Counted from the first letter of the stretch, positions 1 to 10,048 are shown. The stretch is DNA of 64,000 nt from Brachycybe producta (GCA_036925085.1 JAUPFP010000064.1:779330-843329), one strand, 5' to 3'. Numbers and translations are program-made. The notes: generated by a model from the sequence alone, not told the origin.

Positions 1-2
1 AA

Positions 3-659
3 CTCATCAATCCGGTTCGTTTACAAAAAGAAGCGAATGAATTTAATTACAATATTTTAAAGTCCTCGTATGATGAAAAAAAAGAAAATTTAGCCAAGTC
101 AAAACAAGATCTACAAAATATGAAAGATTATCATCAGCAATTGTTAGAAAGCAAAACACGAATGGAGAATATCGCTAATCCGAGATTAAATAGTGAAAAG
201 AATCCTTGGTTCAAATATCGGAATACAACGTCACGTGTAGAAGTTACCGTTCAGCCCAATTCAAGCATTCAATTCTCTGAAAAAATACAAAGAATGCTCG
301 GGTTTCAAGAGGACTATCTTAGCAATACGTCGGAACTTCCCATTATTAAGGTGGCCGACTTTCTTTCGGATATTCAGCGTGATATTCATTCCTTATTTGT
401 GTATATCGACTGCATCGAGTACCAGCCGGTAGGGGATATACTTTCACCTTTATTGAGGCCCGTTCATCTTCAGGATTCTGATGGAATGAGAGTTACCAAA
501 ATCTACAATCAACTACAGTACAAAAGAGTATCACGTGATAGTATACATAGTATCGAAGTGCGTATAAGCGATGTCTTTGGACGTAAAATTTTATTTACCA
601 GTGGAGACGTAGTGATAGCCACAGTTCATTTTCGTCCGTGTTCCATTTTTCACAAATGA
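3..659 (+). CDS. Penton-like minor capsid protein, N-terminus beyond window
   Basis: The frame is open from the left edge, with an internal ATG at 120, so the gene is probably truncated by the window and the ATG is not necessarily its start. The first 40 residues are polar and Lys/Glu rich. The C-terminal part contains LGF, then SLFVYIDCIEYQ, VGD and PLLR, ending with a DVFGRKILFTSG and ATVHFRP stretch. This pattern recurs in the conserved Polinton/adintovirus protein generally assigned as the single jelly-roll penton (minor capsid) protein. The stop overlaps the start of the next gene by four bases (ATGA at 656-659), which ties it to the capsid cluster. The specific penton assignment rests on recalled family patterns rather than an alignment; a virion protein of the Polinton cluster is the safer statement. 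Confidence 0.6.
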   Translation, partial: LINPVRLQKEANEFNYNILKSSYDEKKENLAKSKQDLQNMKDYHQQLLESKTRMENIANPRLNSEKNPWFKYRNTTSRVEVTVQPNSSIQFSEKIQRMLGFQEDYLSNTSELPIIKVADFLSDIQRDIHSLFVYIDCIEYQPVGDILSPLLRPVHLQDSDGMRVTKIYNQLQYKRVSRDSIHSIEVRISDVFGRKILFTSGDVVIATVHFRPCSIFHK

Positions 660-1132
660 GGGTGCCTTACTATTGTGGATCAGCATCTGATCCGTGTTAT
701 AATTATCATAAACAAATTGGATCCTCTTTACCCGTCTTTGTGGGATCTCAATATCAGCGGGGACACGGATTTTTCTCTTCGTTATATCGTTTCGTGATCC
801 CTTTTTTGAAAAAAGGAGCCCTCTCAGCAAGTAAGCAGTTGTTAAAGTCTGGAACTAACGTCGTATCTGATATTGAAGCGGGGGAATCTTTCAAAAGTGC
901 CTTAAAAAGGCGTGGAACGGAAGCCGGGCATGAATTTTTGAAGACAATGACAGGTGGAGCTAAGCGCCGGAAAACGACTAAAACATCTGGAAATAGAAGA
1001 ACCGTGGCCAGTACGAAGCGTACAGTGAAAAGGAAAGCATCGAAGAAGAAAGTCGCTAAGAAAAGGAAAACCGCAGCAAAGAAAGCTTCGGGTAAAAAAA
1101 GAAAAACTAGCAATTTCGTGAATCTCCTATAA
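656..1132 (+). CDS. PX-like basic core/minor virion protein
   Basis: 158 residues. An in-frame GTG at 638 is open too, but the ATG at 656, overlapping the previous stop as ATGA, is the natural start. The N-terminal third is rich in Tyr and Cys. A central Gly/hydrophobic block near residues 38-60 (GHGFFSSLYR, then a predicted amphipathic segment ending SASKQLLKSG) resembles the conserved core of Polinton/adintovirus PX proteins, named for the adenovirus core peptide X family. The last 60 residues are mostly Lys and Arg with Thr/Ser/Ala, which suits DNA condensation and nuclear targeting. It lies between the penton-like gene and the major capsid gene, the usual neighbourhood. DNA binding is inferred from composition. 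Confidence 0.7.
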   Translation: MRVPYYCGSASDPCYNYHKQIGSSLPVFVGSQYQRGHGFFSSLYRFVIPFLKKGALSASKQLLKSGTNVVSDIEAGESFKSALKRRGTEAGHEFLKTMTGGAKRRKTTKTSGNRRTVASTKRTVKRKASKKKVAKKRKTAAKKASGKKRKTSNFVNLL

Positions 1133-1134
1133 AC

Positions 1135-2460
1135 ATGAGCGGCTTTCTCGTACATCATGACTCGGGGCCCGGGATGAGTTGTGAATTGGATATTTTTACC
1201 GTGCCCGCGACGCAAACGAGTAATCGGGATGACTGCATTAAGGAATACCATCCCGTGAACAGTATCGAAGACCAAAATACGATAGAGTTCAATATCATGG
1301 GAAATGCCGATGAATACATAGATCCTTCTGATATTTACCTGAATGTGAAGGCAAGAATCTTAAAAGCGGACGGAAAACCATTGGACGCTACTTGCGAAGT
1401 CACACCTATAAATGGGTTTTTTCACTCACTTTTTAGTGAAATTACGGTTACTCTCGGGCATACGATTATTAGTTCCACTGATCACGATTATGGATATAAA
1501 GCTTATTTAACGACCCTTCTAGGCAGCGAAAACACCGGGAATAAACCTTATTTATTTCTGGAGATGTTCTACAAAGACACCATCGCTGCCTTTAAAGATC
1601 GTAAACCATCCACCGCCGATCCGGCAGATGGATTAGCGCAACGCTTCGAAAGATCAAAAGCGAGTGCTATTATGGATATGTGCGGACGTCTTCACGGAGA
1701 TATATTTCATCAGGGGCGGCTCTTACCTAATATGCTCGATCTCTCCATTAAATTAATTCGTCAAAAAGATGCCTTTTGTTTACTGAAACCAGATAATGAC
1801 AAAAATGATTACAAAGTGGATATTAGATCTGCTACCCTCTATGTACGAAAAGTGATACCAAATCCATCTATCGTTAAAACGCATATTGAGCAGTCGTTGA
1901 AGTCTAATTTTATTTATCCCATCAACCGAATCAAATGCACTTCTTTCAGTGAACCTAGCGGCGGCCACGATATTAACATCAACATTTGTAATGGCATATT
2001 ACCGAGTTTCGTTATGATTGGACTCGTTGATAGTGATGCACGAGCTGGAAATTTAAAAAAGAATCCTTTTCATTTTCATTACAAGGACCTTAGTTTTCTC
2101 GAGCTACAGGTAGATGGTACCCAGTTTCCGGGGATACAGTTCAGTCCAAATTTCAGTACGAAAGAATACGGTCATCTTTATCAGCAGCTATTTTCTGCGT
2201 GCCGCAAGTATTATGGCACAGACGGTGTAGATGTGACGTTCGAGGAATTTAAAAACGGCTATTCTCTTTATGCCTTCGATCTCACCAATGATCAAAGTGC
2301 TCTATCAGGATCCCATTTCAACTTGAGTAAAAACGGATCTTTACGGCTCAATATGAAATTTAAAAATCCATTGAACACAACGGTGAATGTCATCGTTTAT
2401 TCCATCTACCAGTCCATTATCGAAGTGGATCATCATCGCAATGTTATCATAGATTATTAA
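1135..2460 (+). CDS. Major capsid protein (double jelly-roll hexon type)
   Basis: 441 residues, starting two bases after the PX stop. The N-terminus (LVHHDSGPGMSCELDIFTVPATQTS) and the following EYHPV, EFNI, DEYIDPSDIYLNVKARI, FFHSLFSEITVTLG and YKAYLTTLLGSE segments are diagnostic of the Polinton major capsid protein, often auto-annotated as uncharacterized protein F54H12.2-like. The family is a double jelly-roll protein that forms pseudo-hexagonal capsomers. The C-terminus (SLRLNMKFKNPLNTTVNVIVYSIY) matches the usual last strands. There is no frameshift or premature stop, and the length is close to the usual 420-480 residues, so this gene looks intact even though the polymerase of the same element is broken. 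Confidence 0.88.
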   Translation: MSGFLVHHDSGPGMSCELDIFTVPATQTSNRDDCIKEYHPVNSIEDQNTIEFNIMGNADEYIDPSDIYLNVKARILKADGKPLDATCEVTPINGFFHSLFSEITVTLGHTIISSTDHDYGYKAYLTTLLGSENTGNKPYLFLEMFYKDTIAAFKDRKPSTADPADGLAQRFERSKASAIMDMCGRLHGDIFHQGRLLPNMLDLSIKLIRQKDAFCLLKPDNDKNDYKVDIRSATLYVRKVIPNPSIVKTHIEQSLKSNFIYPINRIKCTSFSEPSGGHDININICNGILPSFVMIGLVDSDARAGNLKKNPFHFHYKDLSFLELQVDGTQFPGIQFSPNFSTKEYGHLYQQLFSACRKYYGTDGVDVTFEEFKNGYSLYAFDLTNDQSALSGSHFNLSKNGSLRLNMKFKNPLNTTVNVIVYSIYQSIIEVDHHRNVIIDY

Positions 2461-2461
2461 A

Positions 2462-2932
2462 ATGGATTCTAGTCAACTGGAATATTTATTATTTCATCAT
2501 CCAGCCACGCATTTTGTGTTTGCTGGTGTATTCGCACGGGACCAACTTCCTTTTAGAGTGAATCGTAAACTTTATATCGTTAATCTGGACGCGCGGTCGG
2601 AGCCTGGATCTCACTGGATCACTATTTATTTCAATAATGGAATGGCTGAATATTTTGACAGTTACGGAATGAAGCCAATGACGGACGAGATAAATCAGTT
2701 CATTACGAGAAACAGTCTCTCCTGGACTTACAATGCACGTAGACTCCAACATTCGAGAACGGCCGTATGTGGCCAATATTGTATTTTTTATTCTATTTTA
2801 AGATGTTCTAATGTATCTATGAAAAGTATCGTTTCTGCGTTTCATCGACACAATTATTTGCGAAATGATAAAATTGTTCACGCATTTATTAATTATAATC
2901 TAAAAAAATATTTACCACTGTATGCTTTTTAA
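2462..2932 (+). CDS. Adenain-type cysteine protease (maturation protease)
   Basis: 156 residues; its ATG lies one base after the capsid stop. Motifs follow the adenovirus protease (peptidase family C5) order: GSHW with His51, EYFDSYG with Asp66 as the acidic triad member, Gln96, and the nucleophile Cys103 in AVCGQYC. The seven-residue spacing between Gln96 and Cys103 equals that of adenain (Gln115/Cys122). In Polintons this enzyme is thought to mature capsid proteins during assembly. The reading frame is intact and the family is slightly longer in adenoviruses (about 204 residues) but about this size in Polintons. It is the last gene of the plus-strand arm. Confidence 0.9.
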   Translation: MDSSQLEYLLFHHPATHFVFAGVFARDQLPFRVNRKLYIVNLDARSEPGSHWITIYFNNGMAEYFDSYGMKPMTDEINQFITRNSLSWTYNARRLQHSRTAVCGQYCIFYSILRCSNVSMKSIVSAFHRHNYLRNDKIVHAFINYNLKKYLPLYAF

Positions 2933-3078
2933 TTACATTTTTATTTACCCTTTACCTTTTCAATACATGTATTATTATATTATTTATATAAAGTAAATAT
3001 ATTAAAATGGGTATATGTAACATTATGGGATGTATACAATCGTGAATAAACATTTATAGGACTACATCGAGTAAATAC
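2933..3078. terminator. Convergent 3' ends of the two virus-like arms with polyadenylation signals
   Basis: The only spacer between the plus-strand and minus-strand arms. It contains AATAAA at 3045-3050 for the plus-strand genes and TTTATT at 2940-2945, which reads AATAAA for the minus-strand genes. The two signals lie past each other, so the convergent transcripts would overlap by about 100 bases. Confidence 0.5.
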
Positions 3079-3498
3079 TTATTTTCCCGTAGAACCAAAC
3101 CCAAGCTCACCACGGGTGCTTGGAGGGAGTTCAACATCGCACTCTGTAAATTCCACATCGGGGTATATTTTTTCAAAAATGATTTGCGCAATTCTATCCC
3201 CTTTTTTAATAGAAAAATCATAGGTTCCGAAATTTATTAACAGAACATTAATAGCTCCCCTGTAGCTGGAATCAATGACACCGGCCAAAACATCGATTCC
3301 AAAATGAAGCGCGGGGCCCGATCTTGGTGCGATTCTTCCATAGGAATTATACGGTATAGCCATGGATAAGTCTGTCGCACAGAGCATTCTATCTCCAGGT
3401 TTAATAGTGCAGTTCACCGCAGAATACAGATCATATCCGGCATCACCCATATTCATTTTCTTCGGGATGACACATGCATCGCTTAATCTCTTAACCAT
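3079..3498 (-). CDS. dut: dUTP pyrophosphatase (trimeric dUTPase)
   Basis: 139 residues from the ATG at 3498; an upstream TTG at 3525 is not a credible start. It hydrolyses dUTP to dUMP and pyrophosphate, keeping uracil out of newly made DNA. All five dUTPase motifs are present in order: AGYDLYSA, GRIAPRSG, GVIDSSYRGAI, GDRIAQIIFE and the C-terminal arm RGELGFGSTG. Length equals that of cellular and viral trimeric dUTPases, and the frame is intact. It sits just downstream of the polymerase on the same strand, consistent with a replication role. dUTPase is not part of the core Polinton gene set and is probably an accessory acquisition. Confidence 0.92.
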   Translation of the reverse strand: MVKRLSDACVIPKKMNMGDAGYDLYSAVNCTIKPGDRMLCATDLSMAIPYNSYGRIAPRSGPALHFGIDVLAGVIDSSYRGAINVLLINFGTYDFSIKKGDRIAQIIFEKIYPDVEFTECDVELPPSTRGELGFGSTGK

Positions 3499-3546
3499 TA
3501 TGGTAGGTTCTATAATGAACAACAAATGATTTTATCTAAATTTTGT

Positions 3547-6500
3547 TTAAATTGAAAAATAGCCATAAGCGAGGGTAGTAATTCCGTCATTCTCAATATA
3601 ACGTTTATCATCGAATGCGGTAAGACTGATTTTGTTCACTTCTAGAGTGTAAATATTGTGCATTTTAGACATGATTTGCCGTTGAATCACCCTATTCGGA
3701 ATAGACTGATGCAAAGATTCAATGTACATATCATGATTGAAGTGAGATTTAACGATCTGTTTCTTAATACCTTTAGCTTTACATTTATACTTATGGCTAT
3801 TTAACAGTATAGAATACATTTTAGATTTTAGGGCCACAAATTCCGAAATAGGTTCACCATTCATTTCATCTTTAAATTTTCCCATAACTTTTTTGTTTTT
3901 AAGAGAGTGCAGAAAGTGACTTTTTGGATAGTCACTCGTATCCAAATGGTATTGGTAACGCTGCATGTCATGGTACAAATCTTTCGTTTGAATATGCATA
4001 ATGAAACTATCCGTATCGGTATACAACAATTTCAATCTATTTCCGGGATAATTTGATTTCAGAACATAATAATAAAATTCATACATGAACAACTTCGATA
4101 TTTCTAGCACAGTAAAACCCGTATACAATGGTTTGTTAAAATAAATGGACCATTTTTTCATTTTAAAAACAGTGAGATTCTTATCGATAATGTGAAATGA
4201 GTCTAAATTTGCGCGACTGAGTAATTTTAGACACCGTTCTTTTTCATTAACGAGTTCGGCATTCATTTATTTTCTTTGATTTTCCATCGTTTTCCCGAAA
4301 ACGGCATTGTTCATTAATTTGAAAAAGTCTTTTTCGAAATCATCTTTTGCTAGTTTACGCATGGCAATGTTAAATTCTATATAGGGCTTTAACCACTTAC
4401 CTTGGGTAAAAGAAAGAACACGATGAATTTTGATTAATTTCATCCCCAGGTTTAAGTAGCATTGTAAATTTCTAACATGAATCACGTAATGTTTTTTATG
4501 ATAAAGATTTGGTGCGAGTTTTTTCGTCTTGTAGTTTTTGGGTTCTTTTCCTTTTACTTTTTTTAGAAGGTCTTTAGCATAAGGAGATAGCATATCGAGG
4601 TGAATATCGAGCCTTTCTGGACAAAGAGGGTAGTCACTATGATCAAAATGTAAATCAAGGGGATAATCGAGATCCACTTCTAATATGTATCCCTCTTTGT
4701 CATCTGGATTTATGGAATGGACGTCAAAAGTTTTGATCTCATTTTCATCTAACCAACAAAAATCTTTCATGGGCATGGGCTCGCACATCGCCGTAGCATA
4801 CAAGGAATTGTAGTCCCAATAGGCTAAATAAGATTTAGGCTTAGATGGATCGTAATCATTTAGATAGGGATTGTTCGCTTTTGCGTATCTGTGGCTGGCA
4901 ACAGAAACACCTCCGCGAATACCTTTTTCGATAAATAAGTGCATATCATAATCCGTAAGTAATTCCAACTCAACTTCTGTGTATTTCAAAGCGGCGGACC
5001 ATGCATACATGGGCAAAGTGAAATAATGCGCGGGATCTAGTCCAAAACTTTTAAAAGAAATAGTTCGGAAATTTTCGAAAACATCCGCCAAAATGAGACA
5101 ATCGCTTCTTAAGTAAATATCGTGGTAATCGCCTAATGTTTCACAACCGAACGTCTCCCATACCTTTTTCACGTGCTCGTAATCTTTATCAGAGATCACT
5201 TCTTCATTCAGGGTATTGTTGAAACAAGCTTTATCCGGAATGCCTACTGCGTCAAATTTTGAGTGACTGTCCAAGTATTCATAAGGAAAATGTCCTTTTT
5301 GCGTCATGAGATCAATTTTTGAAGGGTCCTCGAAAAACCACGAAACGCAATTAAATTTCTCTTTAGAAAGATTTTGAGCGAGGGTTGCGAGTGGAGCGGA
5401 CAAGAATTGAAAACTATCTAGAAACACGAGATCATCGACGATGAAACTCGTATAGCGCTCAATATTTAATGGAATAATGTTAATGGGCTTTTCCGTTTTA
5501 ATCCTAGATAGGGCTTTAACGATAAAATGCTCATCATACGAACGTAAACAATGAGCGAAACATGGCAAGTAAGAGCGGTCACGCAAGGTTGCATTACAAC
5601 TGAAGCACGCTGCACCCCTGTAATTGTTTCCCGGAAGATGGTGGTCATGATCTCTTACTTTGCCCGTTATAAACTCATTGAACTCCGTATGACAAGCGTA
5701 ACAGTGTGTGGCTTTCTGGAAATTTTCCTCATCTTCGTTCGTCATGATCATAGGCTCTATTGGGGCTGATTTCAGCAATGCACTGGCTTTGCCTCTTAAC
5801 GTCATGACGAGCTCATACGCAGGATCTTGGGACCTTTTACATTCGTGAGCTACAACCTTACCGTGATAATCAACGATAACGTAAGAATACGAGCAAGCTT
5901 CGTGTTTTTGGATGGTTTTGGTATAGGAGGTACTCGGATTTTGAGTTGGGCCACTGACTTTTTGGATGAGACTTTCGAAATCAAAATAAGCTACGTAAGG
6001 GCACCGCAAGGCTTTATGAAACTCGTTAAACTTTAAAACACAATCCTCTTTGCTGGGTAACCGAATTTTGGCCGTTTTATGCTCGTCACACATGGGACGA
6101 TGCCTTTCTAAAGCGCTTTCGACTTTAAACCCTTGGCAGCATCGTAAGCAAAAAAATTTTTTGTTTAAACCATCACGTCCCATTAATCGAGCAATATTTC
6201 GAATGAGAAAGTAGTGCCTGTCATGAAGAAGAAGATTTATTTCTCTATTTGAGTTGGAATTGCTTAACTGAAGAGGAACCACAAATTTATCGTAACCGAA
6301 AACGTTAATTTTGAGATTATTCGCAATTTCGAATTTTGAAATTTGGCTTAAACCAACGGGATATTCAAGCATGGATGTATCCAGAGAACCTTCTAATTTC
6401 TTATAGTGGCTCAATCTATTTGGATGGTTGTCTCTCGTGACCGGATGTAAATGAGCTAATATACACCATAAAAAACATTTGGCATCTTTAGATGCGATAT

Positions 6501-7146
6501 TTAAAATAGATTTCTTATTTTTTAATGAACCGGGAAGTTTTCCCGAACATCCCCCTTTATACGGTCTGTATTTACCAATTTTGATTTCTACATCTTCGAT
6601 GGAATCGATCACCCAACCCGAACCTCTATTAATGAAAGCTTCTATTGCGCCTAAGATTTGCATTTCACATTCTCGCAAGTAATGTTTTATTTCTGAATGA
6701 TGCATAATAAGTTTCATATTACTACAAAAATAAGAATCATTGGTTTCGTAAGTCATTATTGCCTCATTGTTTTCATAAATGATTTTTGGCTTCATAAAAT
6801 GAATGCGTAAACATAATTGAAATTTAAATCTTATTTTATTAGACCATCCCTCCAACAAATTCGTAACATCATTATAGACGTGTTGAAAATAGTCCCTTGG
6901 ATCCTGAATATTATTCCCATTCATGTGTTTTAAGGTAACTAATACACTCCCAAATCCCGTTTTATGTACAATAAAAGAATCTGGTAAAAATATTTCGTGA
7001 GTGTTATTTAAATGTGCCAACCATTCCGTTTTAGTATTAAATTGTGAATTGCAGAGATTACATTTTTCTTTAATAGGTCCGATAACATGGGCATTGAGAA
7101 AATGCTCCATGGAGTTATCTGGATCCCCACATATGAAACAGCTCAT
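3547..7146 (-). pseudogene. Protein-primed family B DNA polymerase, interrupted by one in-frame stop
   Basis: The ATG at 7146 overlaps the stop of the PC4-like gene (ATGA). The frame runs 959 codons, meets a TAA at 4267-4269, and continues in the same frame for 239 codons to 3547. Visible parts: two N-terminal C2H2-type zinc motifs (residues 3-50), a third near 330, exonuclease motif with FDFESL (about 387), an HNH-like Zn segment around RDHDHH (about 500), YDEHF (about 535), FPYEYLD (about 624), polymerase motif A DYNSLY (about 777) and motif B with NNAVFGKT (about 949). The stop follows ten codons later, and motif C YTDTDS lies about 85 codons beyond it. Truncation at the stop would remove a catalytic aspartate motif, so the product would be inactive unless the stop is read through. 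There are no other lesions, so the inactivation looks recent, or it is a sequence error. Confidence 0.85.
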
Positions 7147-7562
7147 TTTTCAAAATCAAATCCCAATTTACCCAAAACAGTAGGAACTTGATTAAGTTTG
7201 GTGATTAATTTGGGGTAAATATGAACTGGAATACAAGCCCCTTTAGTAAATTTATTTTCTATGCTATATTTACGAATGTCGATGAACCAATTCTCATTAC
7301 TTTCGAGAATACGTAGTTTCCAATTGTCCTCGACGGGGATAGTTTCGTGAACTTTGAAATCTGGTAAAGTGTTCTTTTCCTCCGATTTACTGAGGTGACG
7401 TCCAAACCATTCTTTGATCGTGTCTTCCGCTACAGCTGAAGATGGCCCCGCCTCGCCGATTGCCTTTGCTTGACGCTTTGCAACTTCAGATTTTGGTGCG
7501 GCTTTCCTTTTTGTCTTTCGACCAGTTACTGCGGTTTCTACCGTCAAGTCAATCAATATTTT
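7143..7562 (-). CDS. PC4/p15-like single-stranded DNA-binding protein, start codon not visible
   Basis: An open frame of about 139 codons directly upstream of the polymerase, overlapping it by four bases. The N-terminus is basic and Ala/Lys rich (nuclear-signal-like GRKTKRKAAPKSEVAKRQAK). The C-terminal 60 residues read like the PC4 (SUB1) fold: WKLRIL, then WFIDIRKY, FTKGACIPV and LITKL, equivalent to the strand-strand-helix core with the conserved IRKY and KG. PC4 proteins bind single-stranded DNA and act in transcription or replication. There is no ATG anywhere between the upstream in-frame TGA (7563-7565) and the stop; only a TTG at 7556. The gene may start on a spliced exon or may have lost its start. 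The family call is from pattern, not alignment. Confidence 0.5.
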   Translation of the reverse strand, partial: KILIDLTVETAVTGRKTKRKAAPKSEVAKRQAKAIGEAGPSSAVAEDTIKEWFGRHLSKSEEKNTLPDFKVHETIPVEDNWKLRILESNENWFIDIRKYSIENKFTKGACIPVHIYPKLITKLNQVPTVLGKLGFDFEK

Positions 7563-8104
7563 TCAGAATTTTTCTAAGAAACAACATTGACTTTGTAAGC
7601 TAAGATACTGTGTATAGGACTTCAAATACTAATAATGAAAATTTACCAATATAAAAAATAGCTTCTAGTGATTTGTAAAATGGGCATTTATGTTTCTTAG
7701 GCTATTTGATAGTTTAAAAAGAAATACTCACCAATGATGTCTTGATTGTCCTGCATTATGATGTAAATGACTTTACAAAAATTGGTTATAGATGGGGAGT
7801 TTTTGATGTAATATTTGTAAGATTAACCACAGTAAAAAACTTTAAAGTTGTAGTATTTTGCTGTAATGATGTTAGAAATGAATGATCAGAGCAACTGTTG
7901 TCTTAGAAGATTCAGAATAGAAATTGATGTGTGAATTTTATGAGAACTTTTTGCTCTTTTTATACTGAAATAGTGTCCTCGATTAAAAATAGTAGCCAAT
8001 GAAACTACTCAGATATTACAATAAAACACCAATAATATTAAGTTAAGATTACAAAAAAAACATAAATAAAAATGAAACCAGGTTATGAAAGACAAAAAAA
8101 GCTA
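7563..8104. other. AT-rich spacer right of the virus-like element
   Basis: No credible gene. This stretch should contain or adjoin the right end of the Polinton-like element, but I could not recognise a terminal inverted repeat or a 6-bp target duplication without the left end. Confidence 0.4.
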
Positions 8105-8290
8105 AGAAAGAAGCCAATAAAAAGCAGCATGGTTATAAAAGAGGGCAATAGAAAAGGAGCATGACTATGAAAGAAGCCAATAGAAAAAGAGCATGACTAT
8201 AAAAGAAGCCAATAGAAAAGGAGCATGACTATGAAAGAAGCCAATAGAAAAGGAGCATGACTATGAAAGAGGCCAATAGAAATAGAACAA
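8105..8290. repeat. 32-bp tandem repeat, about six copies
   Basis: The phrase gcatgactatgaaagaagcc recurs with starts of the atgactat core at 8161, 8193, 8225 and 8257, and a diverged copy at 8129, giving an exact 32-bp period. Adenine-rich on the plus strand. Not CRISPR: the units abut without unique spacers. Confidence 0.85.
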
Positions 8291-8469
8291 AACTATGGAG
8301 GACATCACTACAAGAAATAGAAATAGGTTCAGGGTACTAAGCAATAATATAGTGATATAATCTATGAAAAATATGAAAGCTAAGAATAAATACATGTTTT
8401 ATGTAATAAATATAAAAGAAATTCTTTTGTGATTTTGAATTGCATTGTCATCATTTTTAATTTTAAGTT

Positions 8470-9790
8470 AAATAAAAATGTTGGTCTTCCTGCTATGGCC
8501 CAGAAATGACCACATCATAGTCTAAGAGAGATTGTAATGTGGTGTGGAAAATGTGTATTCTGTAAGAAAAAATGTAGTTAAAATTAAATATATATGTATA
8601 TATTCAGAGTATGAAATAAAATTTCTTACTTTTTATATACAAAATGTTTAATTTATTCTATATACAGTCGTAAAAACAAGTTTTTTTATCATCTCAGCAG
8701 GTGGTATGAGAAAGTTTTAAACTTCTTTCTCTTTAACGAGAAGGAAAAAAAACTGGGTCAAAGCTTTTTCTCTCTGATGAAGCATTAAAATGGCTTTAAA
8801 ACGAGTGGTGTAGAAATGACTCAATGATAGTCTATGGGTAGATTGTAATGGGGTGTGAAAATTGTGTATTCTATAAGAAAAAATGTAGTTAAAATCTGAA
8901 TGTATATGTATATATTCAGAGTATGAAATAAAATTTCTTACCTTCTATATATAAAATGTTTTATTTATTCTATATACATTCGTGAAAACAAGTTTTTTAT
9001 TATCTCAGCAGGTGGTTAAAGAAAGTTTCAAACTTCTATCTCTTTAATGAGAAGCAAAAAAAACTGGGTCAAAGTTTTTTCTCTCTGATGAAGCATTAAA
9101 ATAGCTTTAAAACAAGTGGCGTAGAAATGACTCAATGATAGTCTATGGGAGATTGTATTGGGGTGTGGAAATTGTGTATTCTATAAGAAAAAATGTAGTT
9201 AAAATCTGAATGTATATGTATATATTCAGAGTATGAAATAAAATTTCTTACCTTCTATATATAAAATGTTTTATTTATTCTATATACATTCGTGAAAACA
9301 AGTTTTTTTATCATCTCAGCAGGTGGTTAAAGAAAGTTTCAAACTTCTTTTTAATGAGAAGCAAAAAAAACTGGGTCAAAGTTTTTTCTCTCTGATGAAG
9401 CATTAAAATAGCTTTAAAACAAGTGGTGTAGAAATGACTCAATGATAGCCTATGGGAGATTGTATTGGGGTGTGGAAATTGTGTATTCTATAAGAAAAAA
9501 TGTAGTTAAAATCTGAATGTATATGTATATATTCAGAGTATAAAATAAAATTTCTTACCTTCTATATATAAAATGTTTTATTTATTCTATATACATTCGT
9601 GAAAACAAGTTTTTTTATTATCTCAACAGGTGGTTAAAAAAGTTTCAAACTTCTTTTTAATGAGAAGCAAAAAAACTGGGACAAAGTTTTTTCTCTCTGA
9701 TGAAGCATTAAAATGACTTTAAAACGGGTGGTGCAGAAATGACTCAATGAGAGTCTATGGGAGATTGGAATGCGGAGCTCGAAATGAGGT
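8470..9790. repeat. About 310-bp tandem repeat, four full copies plus remnants
   Basis: The landmark agaaatgac recurs at about 8502, 8812, 9123, 9430 and 9735, a period of 305-311 bp. Each unit also carries a tatatgtatatattcagag segment, a tatataaaatgtttta segment and an actgggtcaaag segment. The inner copies (8812-9734) are nearly identical while the first is more diverged, as expected for recent unequal crossing-over inside an older array. The period differs from the 32-bp array just upstream, so the two are separate. No coding potential seen. Confidence 0.85.
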
Positions 9791-9849
9791 CACCATAGTA
9801 GTCTATGGAGAAAAGTGGTGCAGAAATGACTTTTCCTATACTACTGACC

Positions 9850-10048
9850 TTTTCAAAATTTATAGAAAGTATCAGCATGAAACCAATACGTTAATGCACG
9901 TGCTAATTTTTTTGTCATTGCTTTAAATAATTTTTACATTGAAACATTTGCGGGACGGCTTTTTGTTCCTATGGAATTTAACATGGATTTAAAAATAATG
10001 TACGATTTTAAACATTTAAAGCTAGAAGGACCTTTTCAAAATTTATAT
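9850..10048 (-). repeat. Single copy of a dispersed about 193-bp repeat
   Basis: Read on the minus strand, it matches the tandem units at 46745-47340 in the NDPK intron: attttgaaaaggtccttc, then aaaatcgtac, tccatgtta, cccataggaacaaaa-like and ttagcacgt blocks in the same order. Both ends of this copy carry the ttttgaaaaggtc motif, so it is one full period. Confidence 0.7.

Larger units (their letters stand above)
1..7562. mobile_element. Maverick/Polinton (adintovirus-like) element, partial
   Basis: Seven adjacent reading frames match the gene set of Maverick/Polinton virus-like transposons: minor capsid (penton), PX-like core protein, major capsid protein and adenain-type protease on the plus strand; dUTPase, protein-primed polymerase B and a PC4-like protein on the minus strand. 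The two arms converge at 2933-3078. Neighbouring genes are separated by 1-2 bp or overlap by 4 bp within both arms, unlike the intron-rich host genes to the right. The packaging ATPase, the retroviral-type integrase and the left terminal repeat are not in view and would lie left of position 1. I could not find the right terminal inverted repeat without the left end to compare. It may be an endogenised virus rather than an active transposon, because the polymerase carries an in-frame stop. Confidence 0.88.

Noticed and set aside
754..1275. 173-codon minus-strand frame
   Set aside because: Antisense shadow of the PX and capsid genes; no recognisable motifs.
5551..6036. Plus-strand frames within the polymerase
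   Set aside because: Antisense to the conserved polymerase frame; no independent support.
8105..9790. CRISPR-like array
   Set aside because: Repeat units abut without unique spacers and the DNA is eukaryotic; these are tandem satellites.
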